From an uncultured Collinsella sp. (GTDB taxonomy: Bacteria > Actinomycetota > Coriobacteriia > Coriobacteriales > Coriobacteriaceae), in contig CABUCQ010000091.1 in assembly GCA_902490095.1 (NCBI GenBank), forward strand, positions 1-8,227: DNA of 8,227 nucleotides, written 5' to 3'. Below, piece by piece: positions 1 through 6,648 of this stretch. The notes beneath the pieces are model-generated. The model saw only the letters and a program-made list of their open reading frames with translations. It was not told the DNA's origin and ran no database searches. The translations under genes were made by a program, and so were the position numbers. Positions within the stretch are counted from its first letter, which is position 1; every line of letters begins with the position of its first letter.

Positions 1-54
1 CTGGTGATCTCCGCCTTGAGAGGGCGGCGTCCTAAACCGCTAGACGAACGGGCC
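1..54 (-). tRNA. tRNA-Glu (anticodon CTC), 3' part cut by window edge
   Basis: Read on the minus strand, the gene begins with acceptor strand GGCCCGT (54 to 48), followed by a D-arm. The anticodon arm CCGCC-CTCTCAA-GGCGG puts anticodon CTC at positions 20-18, which reads GAG (Glu). The sequence runs into the 5' strand of the T stem (ACCAG) and leaves the window before the T loop, so the T loop, acceptor 3' strand and any CCA are not visible. It lies 17 nt downstream of tRNA-Gln on the same strand and is probably cotranscribed with it. Confidence 0.93.
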
Positions 55-71
55 ATATGTAGCAAATGCAA

Positions 72-145
72 TGGCTGGGATGGAGGGAGTCGAACCCCCA
101 TTGACGGAACCAGAATCCGCTGTCCTGCCATTAGACGACATCCCA
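72..145 (-). tRNA. tRNA-Gln (anticodon CTG) with encoded CCA
   Basis: On the minus strand the acceptor strands TGGGATG (145 to 139) and CATCCCA (82 to 76) pair perfectly. The D arm is GTCT/GGAC. The anticodon arm GCGGA-TTCTGGT-TCCGT carries anticodon CTG, reading CAG (Gln). The T arm has loop TTCGACT. Discriminator G is at 75 and a genomically encoded CCA occupies 74-72. The gene is 71 nt without CCA. It is the promoter-proximal gene of a Gln-Glu tRNA pair. Confidence 0.95.
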
Positions 146-189
146 ATGACTGCATCGCTGCGCTCGGCTGTGCCTTTGCGCAAGAAAGA

Positions 190-218
190 AATATACGGGA
201 AGTCTCGCCGTGACGCAA
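190..218 (-). promoter_or_regulatory. Promoter of the tRNA-Gln/tRNA-Glu pair
   Basis: On the minus strand, -35 TTGCGT (218-213) and -10 TATATT (195-190) are separated by exactly 17 bp. A start near 182 would leave a leader of roughly 37 nt before tRNA-Gln at 145. It is the best sigma70-type match I found in the window. Spacing and location are seen directly; activity is inferred. Confidence 0.7.
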
Positions 219-221
219 GCC

Positions 222-256
222 CCAATTTTGACTTTTTTGAAATTCAGTCAAATTGG
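222..256. repeat. AT-rich inverted repeat upstream of the tRNA promoter
   Basis: Arms CCAATTTTGACT (222-233) and AGTCAAATTGG (246-256) are complementary apart from one missing base, around a 12-nt AT-rich centre. Its minus-strand face carries A-tracts just upstream of the tRNA -35 box, where an UP element would lie in a stable-RNA promoter. It could equally be an operator for an unknown regulator. The dyad is visible; the role is a guess. Confidence 0.45.
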
Positions 257-342
257 CCTAATTTAGTCCAACCCGTGAAGGACCTGTGAAGCCGACCGCT
301 GTACACGAAGGGCAAAACGCCGCGAGCGGTAGCCGTCAACCG

Positions 343-371
343 TTGGCAGATTCTACCGTGAAAACGATAGC
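343..371 (+). promoter_or_regulatory. Weak candidate promoter for the 422-832 gene
   Basis: TTGGCA (343-348) is followed after 17 bp by GATAGC (366-371), about 50 bp before the start codon at 422. The -35 is good and the -10 poor, so this is only the best candidate seen between the tRNA promoter and the gene. Confidence 0.25.
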
Positions 372-421
372 ACCAGGCAACACAATCGAAGTATCAATGA
401 TCGCGTAGATATCGAGGCGCC

Positions 422-832
422 ATGGACGAAGAGCTTGATTACCTATGGGAGACCCTGGGCCTTGAGATCACTGCCGACCTTTGGCCCGAACGGGACAAAA
501 TCCATCCCACACTGCGCCCCGCCATTACTGTGGTGCAGGCAAAATACCGCCGTGCATCCTTTTTGATCATGCGGATGTCATGGCACGCGGGACTCCCCGA
601 CCTTAAGCGAATCCAGGCAAGCCTCGTCGAGTTGTCCGGTATGCCGACCGTCATATCCGAGGCGCACCTGGAGCAGCGCCAGCGCGAGCGACTGCAACAG
701 CAGCGGATTCCCTTTATCTGCCCCGGCGTTCAGGCATATCTGCCCTTTATGGACGAGGAGTACTGGAGCGGCAAGCCCAACAAACACGTAAAGGTCTACG
801 ATCCGCACGAATGGGCGCAGTTGGAGGACTGA
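422..832 (+). CDS. Short protein resembling the N-terminal domain of a MarR-like HTH family; C-terminal half absent
   Basis: This encodes 136 residues from ATG; an in-frame stop at 398-400 prevents a much longer N-terminus. GAGG at 414-417 gives a close, weak ribosome binding site. The pattern FLIMRM (about 47-52), a helix PDLKRIQASLVELSG (about 58-72), and RIPFICPGVQAYLPFM (about 94-109) resembles the N-terminal region of a Gram-positive family annotated as MarR-like or winged-helix regulators, where an RIPFIVP..Q.YLPF motif precedes the DNA-binding domain. Those proteins usually exceed 200 residues; here a hydrophilic tail ends about 27 residues after the motif and no HTH follows in any frame I could read. 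It may be a decayed gene or a stand-alone sensor domain. Family assignment is from memory of the motif, so function stays open. It is the only plus-strand gene and is convergent with the ArsC-family gene. Confidence 0.6.
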   Translation: MDEELDYLWETLGLEITADLWPERDKIHPTLRPAITVVQAKYRRASFLIMRMSWHAGLPDLKRIQASLVELSGMPTVISEAHLEQRQRERLQQQRIPFICPGVQAYLPFMDEEYWSGKPNKHVKVYDPHEWAQLED

Positions 833-851
833 CTGGGGCAAGCCTGCCGGC

Positions 852-897
852 GGAAAGTGCGTCCCAGATTTCAAGCTCAAACCGGTCCCCACTTTCC
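852..897. repeat. Tandem palindromic intergenic repeat, copy 1
   Basis: This 46-bp imperfect palindrome starts GGAAAGTGCGTCCC and ends GGTCCCCACTTTCC. The outer eight bases on each side are perfect complements (GGAAAGTG/CACTTTCC), with further pairing inward. It lies 20 bp after the stop of the 422-832 gene. It aligns without gaps to copy 2 at 914-959, with 33 of 46 positions identical by my count. It could form a hairpin in either transcript and end convergent transcription, though no T-tract follows. Confidence 0.65.
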
Positions 898-913
898 CAT
901 CGAGCCCTCAACC

Positions 914-959
914 GGAAACCGTATCCCGTAATCGAAGCTCAAAACGGGTCGCACTTTCC
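914..959. repeat. Tandem palindromic intergenic repeat, copy 2
   Basis: This second 46-bp copy of the element at 852-897 is offset by 62 bp. It keeps the GGAAA/TTTCC ends, the inner TCCC and the central AAGCTCAAA. Its right arm (GGTCGCACTTTCC region) is closer than copy 1's right arm to the form complementary to copy 1's left arm, whereas its own left arm has diverged (GGAAACCG). It begins 7 bp beyond the stop codon of the convergent ArsC-family gene. REP/BIME-like behaviour is inferred from structure and location only. Confidence 0.6.
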
Positions 960-966
960 GCAGCCG

Positions 967-1326
967 CTACAGCAACGCCTCGGCCCAAGCCGCTTCCCTA
1001 AAGCCGGGAATCGCAAAGTCGTCGCCCACCAGCAGCGGACGCTTGACCAGCATGCCATCGGTCGCCAACAGCTCGTAGCACTCCTGATCTGTCATCCCCG
1101 CGTCCAGGCGCGCCTTCAGGCCCAGCTCTCGATATTTCATGCCCGACGAGTTAAAGAAGCGCCGCACCGGCAGTCCCGAACGAGCGATCCAGGTCGCAAG
1201 CTCATCAGCTGTGGGATTGTCCAAAACGATATCGCGGTCGATGTACTCTACCCCATGTTCGTCCAGCCATGCCTTGGCCTTCTTACAGGTCGAGCACTTG
1301 GAATATTCAACAAACAGTACGGTCAT
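967..1326 (-). CDS. ArsC/Spx-family thioredoxin-fold protein
   Basis: This encodes 119 residues, the usual length for small ArsC/Spx/YffB-type proteins. ATG at 1326 is chosen because GGAGGAT lies just upstream; a longer frame adds 13 residues with no ribosome binding site. The N-terminus MTVLFVEYSKCSTCKKA carries a CxxC pair (Cys11, Cys14) at the thioredoxin-fold active site. FFNSSGMKYRELGL (about 57-70) and the LVKRPLLV segment (about 93-100), with the conserved KRP (95-97), are family hallmarks. True arsenate reductases of this fold commonly have CX5R; a CxxC is more like Spx/MgsR, so it may be a redox-responsive RNA polymerase partner or a glutaredoxin-like reductase. No ars genes are adjacent. 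It follows mupG by 92 bp on the same strand, with a possible promoter of its own. The biochemical role is undecided. Confidence 0.85.
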   Translation of the reverse strand: MTVLFVEYSKCSTCKKAKAWLDEHGVEYIDRDIVLDNPTADELATWIARSGLPVRRFFNSSGMKYRELGLKARLDAGMTDQECYELLATDGMLVKRPLLVGDDFAIPGFREAAWAEALL

Positions 1327-1396
1327 GGGAATCCTCCGAATATAGATCGGCCAACGCAGGCACACGCCACACGAGGCGCCTTCGTATGATGGGCCA

Positions 1397-1425
1397 ATTG
1401 TAGCCCGCGGGTCACACGTTAAACG
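1397..1425 (-). promoter_or_regulatory. Weak candidate promoter for the ArsC/Spx-family gene
   Basis: On the minus strand, TACAAT (1402-1397) is a good -10, about 70 nt before the ATG at 1326. The -35 position at 17-bp spacing (CGTTTA, overlapping the mupG end) is poor. Transcription by readthrough from mupG is also possible, since no strong terminator was seen in 1327-1418. Confidence 0.25.
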
Positions 1426-2471
1426 AACCGTACCCCGAATCCGCGCTTGATAAACGGCAGCAGCTCCATTGCCTCGGGCGTGATATGGCCCGCAACGTTC
1501 ATGCGCTCGTCACCGGGAAGATCGACCCGCGCAATCTCAAGCTCGCCTTCGTAGCGCCCATATCCGCTATTGCTCACAGCGATCGACCCCGCCTTTCGCG
1601 GCAGGCCGGCTCCGGCATCCGTCGGCACGGAATCCGGCTTAAGCGTCGTACGTGACTCCTGAGACCTAAAGATGAGGACGCTCGAGTCGGGTCGGTCGTG
1701 ATGAATCTGCCCGCGCACATAGGCATAACTGAGCTCAAGCTCGCATTGCAGGTCCACGTATCCGGCGGAAACTTGAGCAAACTGCGCCCAGCCCGCATCG
1801 GAAAGATCGGGGTCGCCGACCAACACAATGTCGCAATCGGCGCCATGTGCAAGCTCAAGCATATTGAGGGCAACCTTTGACGCGCGACCGCGCTGCGCCT
1901 CGACCGTCGGCAGTCCCTCGAATACCGGCCCGCGAACGTTAGCATCACCCGGCACAAAAGCCATGATTTCGAATCCAAGCGCCGCAAGACGAAGATTCAC
2001 CCGAGCAATGTCCTCCAGAGCTAAACCGGTATAAGGCTTGGGATAAAAATTGTGGCAGGCGGCAAAACGAGTCACATCGGCACCGGCCTCACGCCACGAT
2101 GCGATTTCATCAGAACTCACCGTCGATGCATTGACCACTATGCGTAATACACCGGACAGCTCCGCGACCCGTTGGGCGCTAAAGCCATAGTCCAAACGAA
2201 GGTATTCCAACCCCAGATCGCGCAGGTCCTCGATGCGCTCAAGCCCGAGCAAATCGCACGTGCGAGGCCCCACATCGGCAATGAGCGCAATGCCGCGGGC
2301 GGAGAGCAGCGACAGCACATGACGGACCTTATCGGCATACGCCGCTCCCCCATCCTCGGGAATATGCAGTGAGGTGAACGCGTAGCGCGCACCCGCCGCG
2401 GCACCACGCTCAATCGTCCGCTCAATATCCTGCAAAGGGCTGGAAAGATAAATCGAAATACCCGTTTTCAC
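1419..2471 (-). CDS. mupG: 6-phospho-N-acetylmuramidase MupG (DUF871 family)
   Basis: This encodes 350 residues, essentially the length of S. aureus MupG. The start is GTG at 2471, with AAAGGAG nine bases upstream. The family is a cytoplasmic exo-glycosidase that cleaves MurNAc-6P-GlcNAc to MurNAc-6P plus GlcNAc, acting after PTS uptake and before MurQ. Characteristic stretches are GISIYLS (4-10), a TIM-barrel region with LRLDYGFS (91-98), HNFYPKPYTGL (140-150), GPVFEGLPTVE (181-191) and LVGDPDLSD (217-225). A C-terminal cyclophilin-like domain follows from about 240, including NSGYGRYEGELEIAR (301-315). It is the last gene of the murR-murQ-murP-mupG cluster, 117 bp after murP and behind an intrinsic terminator, so it may be expressed less than its partners. 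The 6-phospho preference is inferred from the neighbours; the family fold itself is clear. Confidence 0.92.
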   Translation of the reverse strand: MKTGISIYLSSPLQDIERTIERGAAAGARYAFTSLHIPEDGGAAYADKVRHVLSLLSARGIALIADVGPRTCDLLGLERIEDLRDLGLEYLRLDYGFSAQRVAELSGVLRIVVNASTVSSDEIASWREAGADVTRFAACHNFYPKPYTGLALEDIARVNLRLAALGFEIMAFVPGDANVRGPVFEGLPTVEAQRGRASKVALNMLELAHGADCDIVLVGDPDLSDAGWAQFAQVSAGYVDLQCELELSYAYVRGQIHHDRPDSSVLIFRSQESRTTLKPDSVPTDAGAGLPRKAGSIAVSNSGYGRYEGELEIARVDLPGDERMNVAGHITPEAMELLPFIKRGFGVRFV

Positions 2472-2487
2472 GCTTCAACACTCCTTT

Positions 2488-2521
2488 AAAAAAGGCCGGC
2501 GGAGCAGTTAGCCCCGCCGGC
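2488..2521 (-). terminator. Intrinsic terminator between murP and mupG
   Basis: On the minus strand a perfect 8-bp GC stem (GCCGGCGG, 2521-2514, with CCGCCGGC, 2502-2495) and 11-nt loop is followed by C and six T (2493-2488). The T-tract directly abuts the mupG ribosome binding site AAAGGAG (2487-2481). A small alternative dyad CCTTT-TTT-AAAGG (2495-2483) overlaps both T-tract and ribosome binding site. The structure predicts partial termination inside the operon. Confidence 0.8.
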
Positions 2522-2553
2522 ACAACCATAGCATCAAGAAATCTGCCGCGCGC

Positions 2554-2580
2554 CGCGAGCCCTGAGCAACACGGCTCGCG
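2554..2580 (-). other. Hairpin just after murP stop codon
   Basis: Perfect 8-bp inverted repeat CGCGAGCC (2554-2561) / GGCTCGCG (2573-2580) with an 11-nt loop, beginning 8 nt after the murP stop. No T-tract follows in the direction of transcription, so it is more likely an mRNA-end or processing hairpin than a terminator. Its stem and loop sizes match those of the terminator at 2488-2521. Confidence 0.55.
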
Positions 2581-2588
2581 ATATCAAA

Positions 2589-4019
2589 CTACTCGCCAAA
2601 GAACTCGTTGATCTTCTGCTCGTCGACGCCAAAGAACCACGTCAGGACAAAGCCGGCGGCATAGGCAAGCAGCATAGCGGCAACGTAGCCGAGCTGCTGA
2701 CCAGGAACGACGATCAGCAGGCCAAACAGACCGGAAACGCCCTGAGAAACCGTGCCGATGTGAAGCAGCGCCGCGAGCGCGCCGCCAAATCCGGCACCCA
2801 GGCAGGCCGTCACAAACGGACGAACGAGCGGCAGCGTAACGGCATACATCAGAGGCTCGCCCACACCCAGGATTCCAACGGGAATGGACTCTGCAACGTA
2901 CTTCTTGAGCTTGGCGTTCTTGGTCTTAAAGTACAGCGCCAAACCGGCACCGACCTGGCCGCCGCCAGCCATCATAAGGATGGGAAGCAGGTAATTGATA
3001 CCCTTGGTAGCGCCGTCGGGATCGTTGAGCATAGCGTGGATCGGCGTGAGCGCCTGATGCAGGCCGACGGAAACCAGCGGCAAGAAGCCTGCCGACAGGA
3101 TATAGCCACCCAGGACGCCCAGCTTCTCGAAGATAAAGGTCAAAACGCTAAAGATGGCAGTCGTCAGCCATGCGCCAACCGGCTGGATGACGAGCATCAG
3201 AGCAAAGGCGCCGATGATGAGCACCAGCAGCGGGGACAAGAACGTGTCGAGCGCGTTGGGCATAACCTTGCGAATCTGACGCTCCATCCAGGCAAAAAAT
3301 GCGCCAGCGATAAGAGCCGCGATCATGCCGCCCGCTGCGGGGTTGTACTGCGCATTGGTGAGCGGCAGCAAGATGGCAGTGGCAGGATCGGCCGCGCCAG
3401 GCGCAAGCAGGGGCATGGCACTGTTGGCAATACACATCATGCCGGCGATGCCGCCCAGCGCAGCGGAGCCGCCAAACTCACGTGCCGCGTTATAGCCCAC
3501 CAAGATGGGCAGATAGGCAAACAGGGCCCAGCCCATGGAGCGAATGCCCTGGTACCACCACTCGCCTGCAAGCGCGCCTGCCGTCGAGACGTTAATGACG
3601 TTGCAGATACCGTTGATGAGGCCAGCCGCAATGATGCCGGGAAGCAGGGCGACGAAGACATTGGAAATCTTCTTGAGGAAGGCCTGAACCGGCTTGGACT
3701 CGTACTTGGCCTTCTGCGCGGCCTTGTTTGTGGCCGCAGCGTCAACCACGCTCTCGTCAGCAACGCCTTTCGCAAGGCCGGTGAGCTTGGAGAACTCCTC
3801 GAGCACCTTATTCACCTTGCCCGGACCCAGCACGATCTGCATCGTGTCGTCCTCGACCAGGCCCATCACGCCGTCGAGTGCCTTAATGCCCTCCGTGTCG
3901 ACGTTGCCCGCGTCTTTGACGGTCACGCGCAGGCGCGTCATGCACGCCGCGTTTGCGAGCACGTTGTCTTTACCGCCCAAAAGGTCCAGCAGCTTTTGAG
4001 CCAGCTCTTTGTTCGTCAT
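2589..4019 (-). CDS. murP: MurNAc-type PTS transporter, EIIBC component
   Basis: This encodes 476 residues; ATG at 4019 has a strong AAGGAGGAG site upstream. It is an inner-membrane PTS permease predicted to import and 6-phosphorylate MurNAc or MurNAc-GlcNAc. The N-terminal EIIB domain (about 1-85) has the phosphocysteine site in NAACMTRLRV, at Cys26. A charged linker (about 86-110) leads to EIIC (about 111-465), with about ten hydrophobic segments, the YNAAREFGGSAALGGIAG stretch (176-193) and the sugar-site loop GVGEPLMYAVTLPL (385-398), equivalent to the GITEP-type motif of the glucose-superfamily transporters. There is no EIIA domain, as in E. coli MurP, so an EIIA(Glc)-like protein elsewhere must phosphorylate Cys26. 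It lies 57 bp after murQ. Sequence alone could fit a sucrose/trehalose-type EIIBC; substrate is assigned from MurQ, MupG and MurR next door. Confidence 0.9.
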   Translation of the reverse strand: MTNKELAQKLLDLLGGKDNVLANAACMTRLRVTVKDAGNVDTEGIKALDGVMGLVEDDTMQIVLGPGKVNKVLEEFSKLTGLAKGVADESVVDAAATNKAAQKAKYESKPVQAFLKKISNVFVALLPGIIAAGLINGICNVINVSTAGALAGEWWYQGIRSMGWALFAYLPILVGYNAAREFGGSAALGGIAGMMCIANSAMPLLAPGAADPATAILLPLTNAQYNPAAGGMIAALIAGAFFAWMERQIRKVMPNALDTFLSPLLVLIIGAFALMLVIQPVGAWLTTAIFSVLTFIFEKLGVLGGYILSAGFLPLVSVGLHQALTPIHAMLNDPDGATKGINYLLPILMMAGGGQVGAGLALYFKTKNAKLKKYVAESIPVGILGVGEPLMYAVTLPLVRPFVTACLGAGFGGALAALLHIGTVSQGVSGLFGLLIVVPGQQLGYVAAMLLAYAAGFVLTWFFGVDEQKINEFFGE

Positions 4020-4076
4020 AACTCCTCCTTGTATTGGGTATCTCGTCTGGATGTCATATCAGCTCACGCCGCGCAC

Positions 4077-5000
<924 letters not shown>

Positions 5001-5010
5001 TTCATTCACC

Positions 5011-5862
5011 TCATCTTTCCTGTTTCTCGATGTAGTTTTGCTTAATGACATGCGTCGCCCGTTCGTAGTCGCTGGCAACGTAAGCAGCGTACAGGGCATC
5101 GACAACCATAAGCTGGGCCATACGCGAAGCCATGGCACCGCTGCGGACCAAGGGCTCACTCGCAGCGACGCCGAGCACGGCATCGGCCATGGTGGCAAGC
5201 TTGGATGATCCATCTACTTTGGTAACGGCCACAACGGGACAGTTGTGACGTTGAGCCTCGGCGGTGCAGTCCAGCACCTCTTGCGTCAAGCCCGAGTAGC
5301 TAAAGGCGATCGCCATATCGCCCTCATGCATGTTCTTGGCACACAAGAGCTGATCATGCCAGTCGTCGTACAGATGGCACTCTTTGTCGACACGCATGAG
5401 CTTTTGCGCCAGATCGTGCGCGACCAAACGAGAGGCACCGATACCGAACAGATTGACCGCGCGTGCCCGCTTAAGATAGGCCGCACATCGCTCCAAGACG
5501 GTGTAATCGAGCGTTCGCGCCGTCGCTTCGATCGTGCGCACGTTGCTTTTCATCACCTTCCCCACGATACGTTCGACGCTGTCATCCATGGAGATGTCCT
5601 CGAGGGCAACGTCTTTCTTGTCACCCAAGAGCGCCAGCTCGGCAATCAGTTCGCGCTGGAACTCCTTGTAGCCCGCAAAACCCAAGCGCTTGCAAAAGCG
5701 CAAAATGCTCGAGGGCGAGGAGAACGTGGCATCGGCAAGACCGCGAACGGACAGCCCGACCACCTCGTGCGGATGAGCGCTTACATATGCGATGACATTG
5801 CGTTCCGCCGGGCTCGCGCTGAGCTCACGCTCGCGAAGCCGCAAAAGCAATCCGTTTGCCAT
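5011..5862 (-). CDS. murR: RpiR-family regulator of the MurNAc operon (MurR-like)
   Basis: This encodes 283 residues from ATG at 5862, with GGAGG (5875-5871) eight bases upstream. A GTG at 5871 would add three residues but overlaps the ribosome binding site. The N-terminal HTH_6 domain (about 1-77) contains LSVRGLADATFSSPSSILRF (37-56) and CKRLGFAGYKEF (57-68), the typical RpiR helix-turn-helix. A SIS domain (about 120-255) contains VNLFGIGASRLVAHDLAQKL and MAIAFSYSGLTQEVL, a sugar-phosphate-binding fold; MurNAc-6P is the known effector of E. coli MurR and is inferred here. It is the first gene of the operon, so it would regulate its own transcription along with murQ, murP and mupG. S. aureus has the same genes with murR last. 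Whether it represses or activates cannot be told from sequence. Confidence 0.92.
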   Translation of the reverse strand: MANGLLLRLRERELSASPAERNVIAYVSAHPHEVVGLSVRGLADATFSSPSSILRFCKRLGFAGYKEFQRELIAELALLGDKKDVALEDISMDDSVERIVGKVMKSNVRTIEATARTLDYTVLERCAAYLKRARAVNLFGIGASRLVAHDLAQKLMRVDKECHLYDDWHDQLLCAKNMHEGDMAIAFSYSGLTQEVLDCTAEAQRHNCPVVAVTKVDGSSKLATMADAVLGVAASEPLVRSGAMASRMAQLMVVDALYAAYVASDYERATHVIKQNYIEKQER

Positions 5863-5885
5863 CTCAAACACCTCCGTTGAGAAGA

Positions 5886-5936
5886 ATTAAAGACCAACGA
5901 ACGATTCGTACCGGATACAAACAGCTTTTACGGTAC
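5886..5936 (-). promoter_or_regulatory. Candidate murR operon promoter and operator region
   Basis: On the minus strand TTTAAT (5891-5886) is a good -10 about 24 nt before the murR ATG; no convincing -35 lies at the right spacing, which would suit an activated or weak promoter. Two dyads sit just upstream: ACGAA-CGA-TTCGT (5897-5909) and GTACCG (5908-5913) with CGGTAC (5931-5936), 17 bp apart. Their position fits an operator for MurR. The dyads are seen directly; MurR binding is inferred. Confidence 0.35.
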
Positions 5937-5958
5937 ATTGTGCCGCATCGTGGCGCAC

Positions 5959-5985
5959 AAAGGGCGAGCGTTCTACCGCTCGCCC
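5959..5985 (-). terminator. Terminator of the VanZ-like gene
   Basis: Perfect 9-bp stem GGGCGAGCG (5962-5970) / CGCTCGCCC (5977-5985) with a 6-nt loop. On the minus strand it is followed by TTTGTG, a short imperfect U-tract. It lies about 80 bp downstream of the VanZ-like gene and upstream of the murR promoter region, separating the two transcription units. Confidence 0.7.
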
Positions 5986-6066
5986 CTCAAATCCGACCGC
6001 TCGGAAATACGCGCGACACAAAATAATTCAACAAGGTCGCATTATCAGAAACGGGTTTGTTACCGG

Positions 6067-6648
6067 CTAGCGCCTCGCATGGGCGCCAATCGGCCGAGTC
6101 GCATAGTGCACCAACGCCGCTGCCAGCAATACCAGCAGCATCGCGGTGACATAGCCCGCAGCATCGAATCCTAAATCGATAACGTCGAAATGCCTGCCGG
6201 GAACAAAGATCTTATGTACCTGATCGCCAACGGAGCAGGCGACGCAAAAGAGCAATACGGGCACGCAACGGGAGCATACGCTCCACGGACGCCTGGAAAG
6301 GCAAACCACGACCACCGAGGCGAACAACCCGACGAAGAAAAATTCTACGGTATGGGCAACGCGACGGACGTTCGCGCCCACCCACATGCGAATGGAAGTA
6401 AGTCGGCCAGACCGGGCATTCGAGGCAGCCGAATCGGTTCCCCCGGTCATTCCGTTCTCCGTCTGGGCTTCACCCGTGGCATCGGCGGCCTGAACGCCCG
6501 TAGCCTGACCCTCCACCACACGCGCGGTGGACTCGCTCAGCAACGACGTCTCCACCGCATTTTGCTCCGTCAGCACCCAGATGCCCGCCAGCGTTGCAGC
6601 GAACAGAACGATCGCGGTCCATCCGATTATTTGTTTTACGCGCGCCAA
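6067..6648 (-). CDS. VanZ-like membrane protein with an inserted low-complexity loop
   Basis: This encodes 193 residues from a TTG start at 6648, supported by AAAGGAGG seven bases upstream. A first membrane segment (about 7-27) is followed by an unusually long A/T/G/S/E-rich stretch (about 30-85), probably outside the cell. Three further hydrophobic segments follow (about 101-117, 126-141 and 162-182). VanZ-family motifs are VRRVAHTVEFFFVG (94-107) and GDQVHKIFVPGRHFDVIDL (141-159), matching the family's H..E/Y and DE..Q.F.PGR...D pattern. VanZ raises teicoplanin resistance by an unknown mechanism, and many homologues have no known role in resistance. No vanHAX or two-component genes are nearby. 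The gene has its own terminator. The family call is good; the function is unknown. Confidence 0.82.
   Translation of the reverse strand: MARVKQIIGWTAIVLFAATLAGIWVLTEQNAVETSLLSESTARVVEGQATGVQAADATGEAQTENGMTGGTDSAASNARSGRLTSIRMWVGANVRRVAHTVEFFFVGLFASVVVVCLSRRPWSVCSRCVPVLLFCVACSVGDQVHKIFVPGRHFDVIDLGFDAAGYVTAMLLVLLAAALVHYATRPIGAHARR

Noticed and set aside
4..289. Short open frames on both strands over the tRNA region.
   Set aside because: They read through tRNA-Glu, tRNA-Gln and their promoter and have no protein features.
146..421. Possible integration (att) site of a mobile element next to the tRNA genes.
   Set aside because: The tRNA 3' ends face away from this gap, no direct repeat of a tRNA end was seen, and no integrase adjoins it.
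811..1389. A plus-strand open frame of 192 codons across the palindromes and the ArsC-family gene.
   Set aside because: It is antisense to the ArsC/Spx gene with its clear CxxC and KRP motifs, and begins inside the preceding gene.
1384..1408. GGGC/GCCC inverted repeat and CCCGCGGG palindrome after mupG as an operon terminator.
   Set aside because: The stem is only 4 bp and has no T-tract; the TACAAT within it fits a -10 box better.
5001..5213. A 71-codon N-terminal extension of murQ.
   Set aside because: It overlaps murR in another frame; the ATG at 5000 has a good ribosome binding site and matches the family N-terminus.
5245..5880. A plus-strand 211-codon frame opposite murR.
   Set aside because: It is antisense to the RpiR-type regulator, has no recognisable domain, and is a shadow of codon bias.
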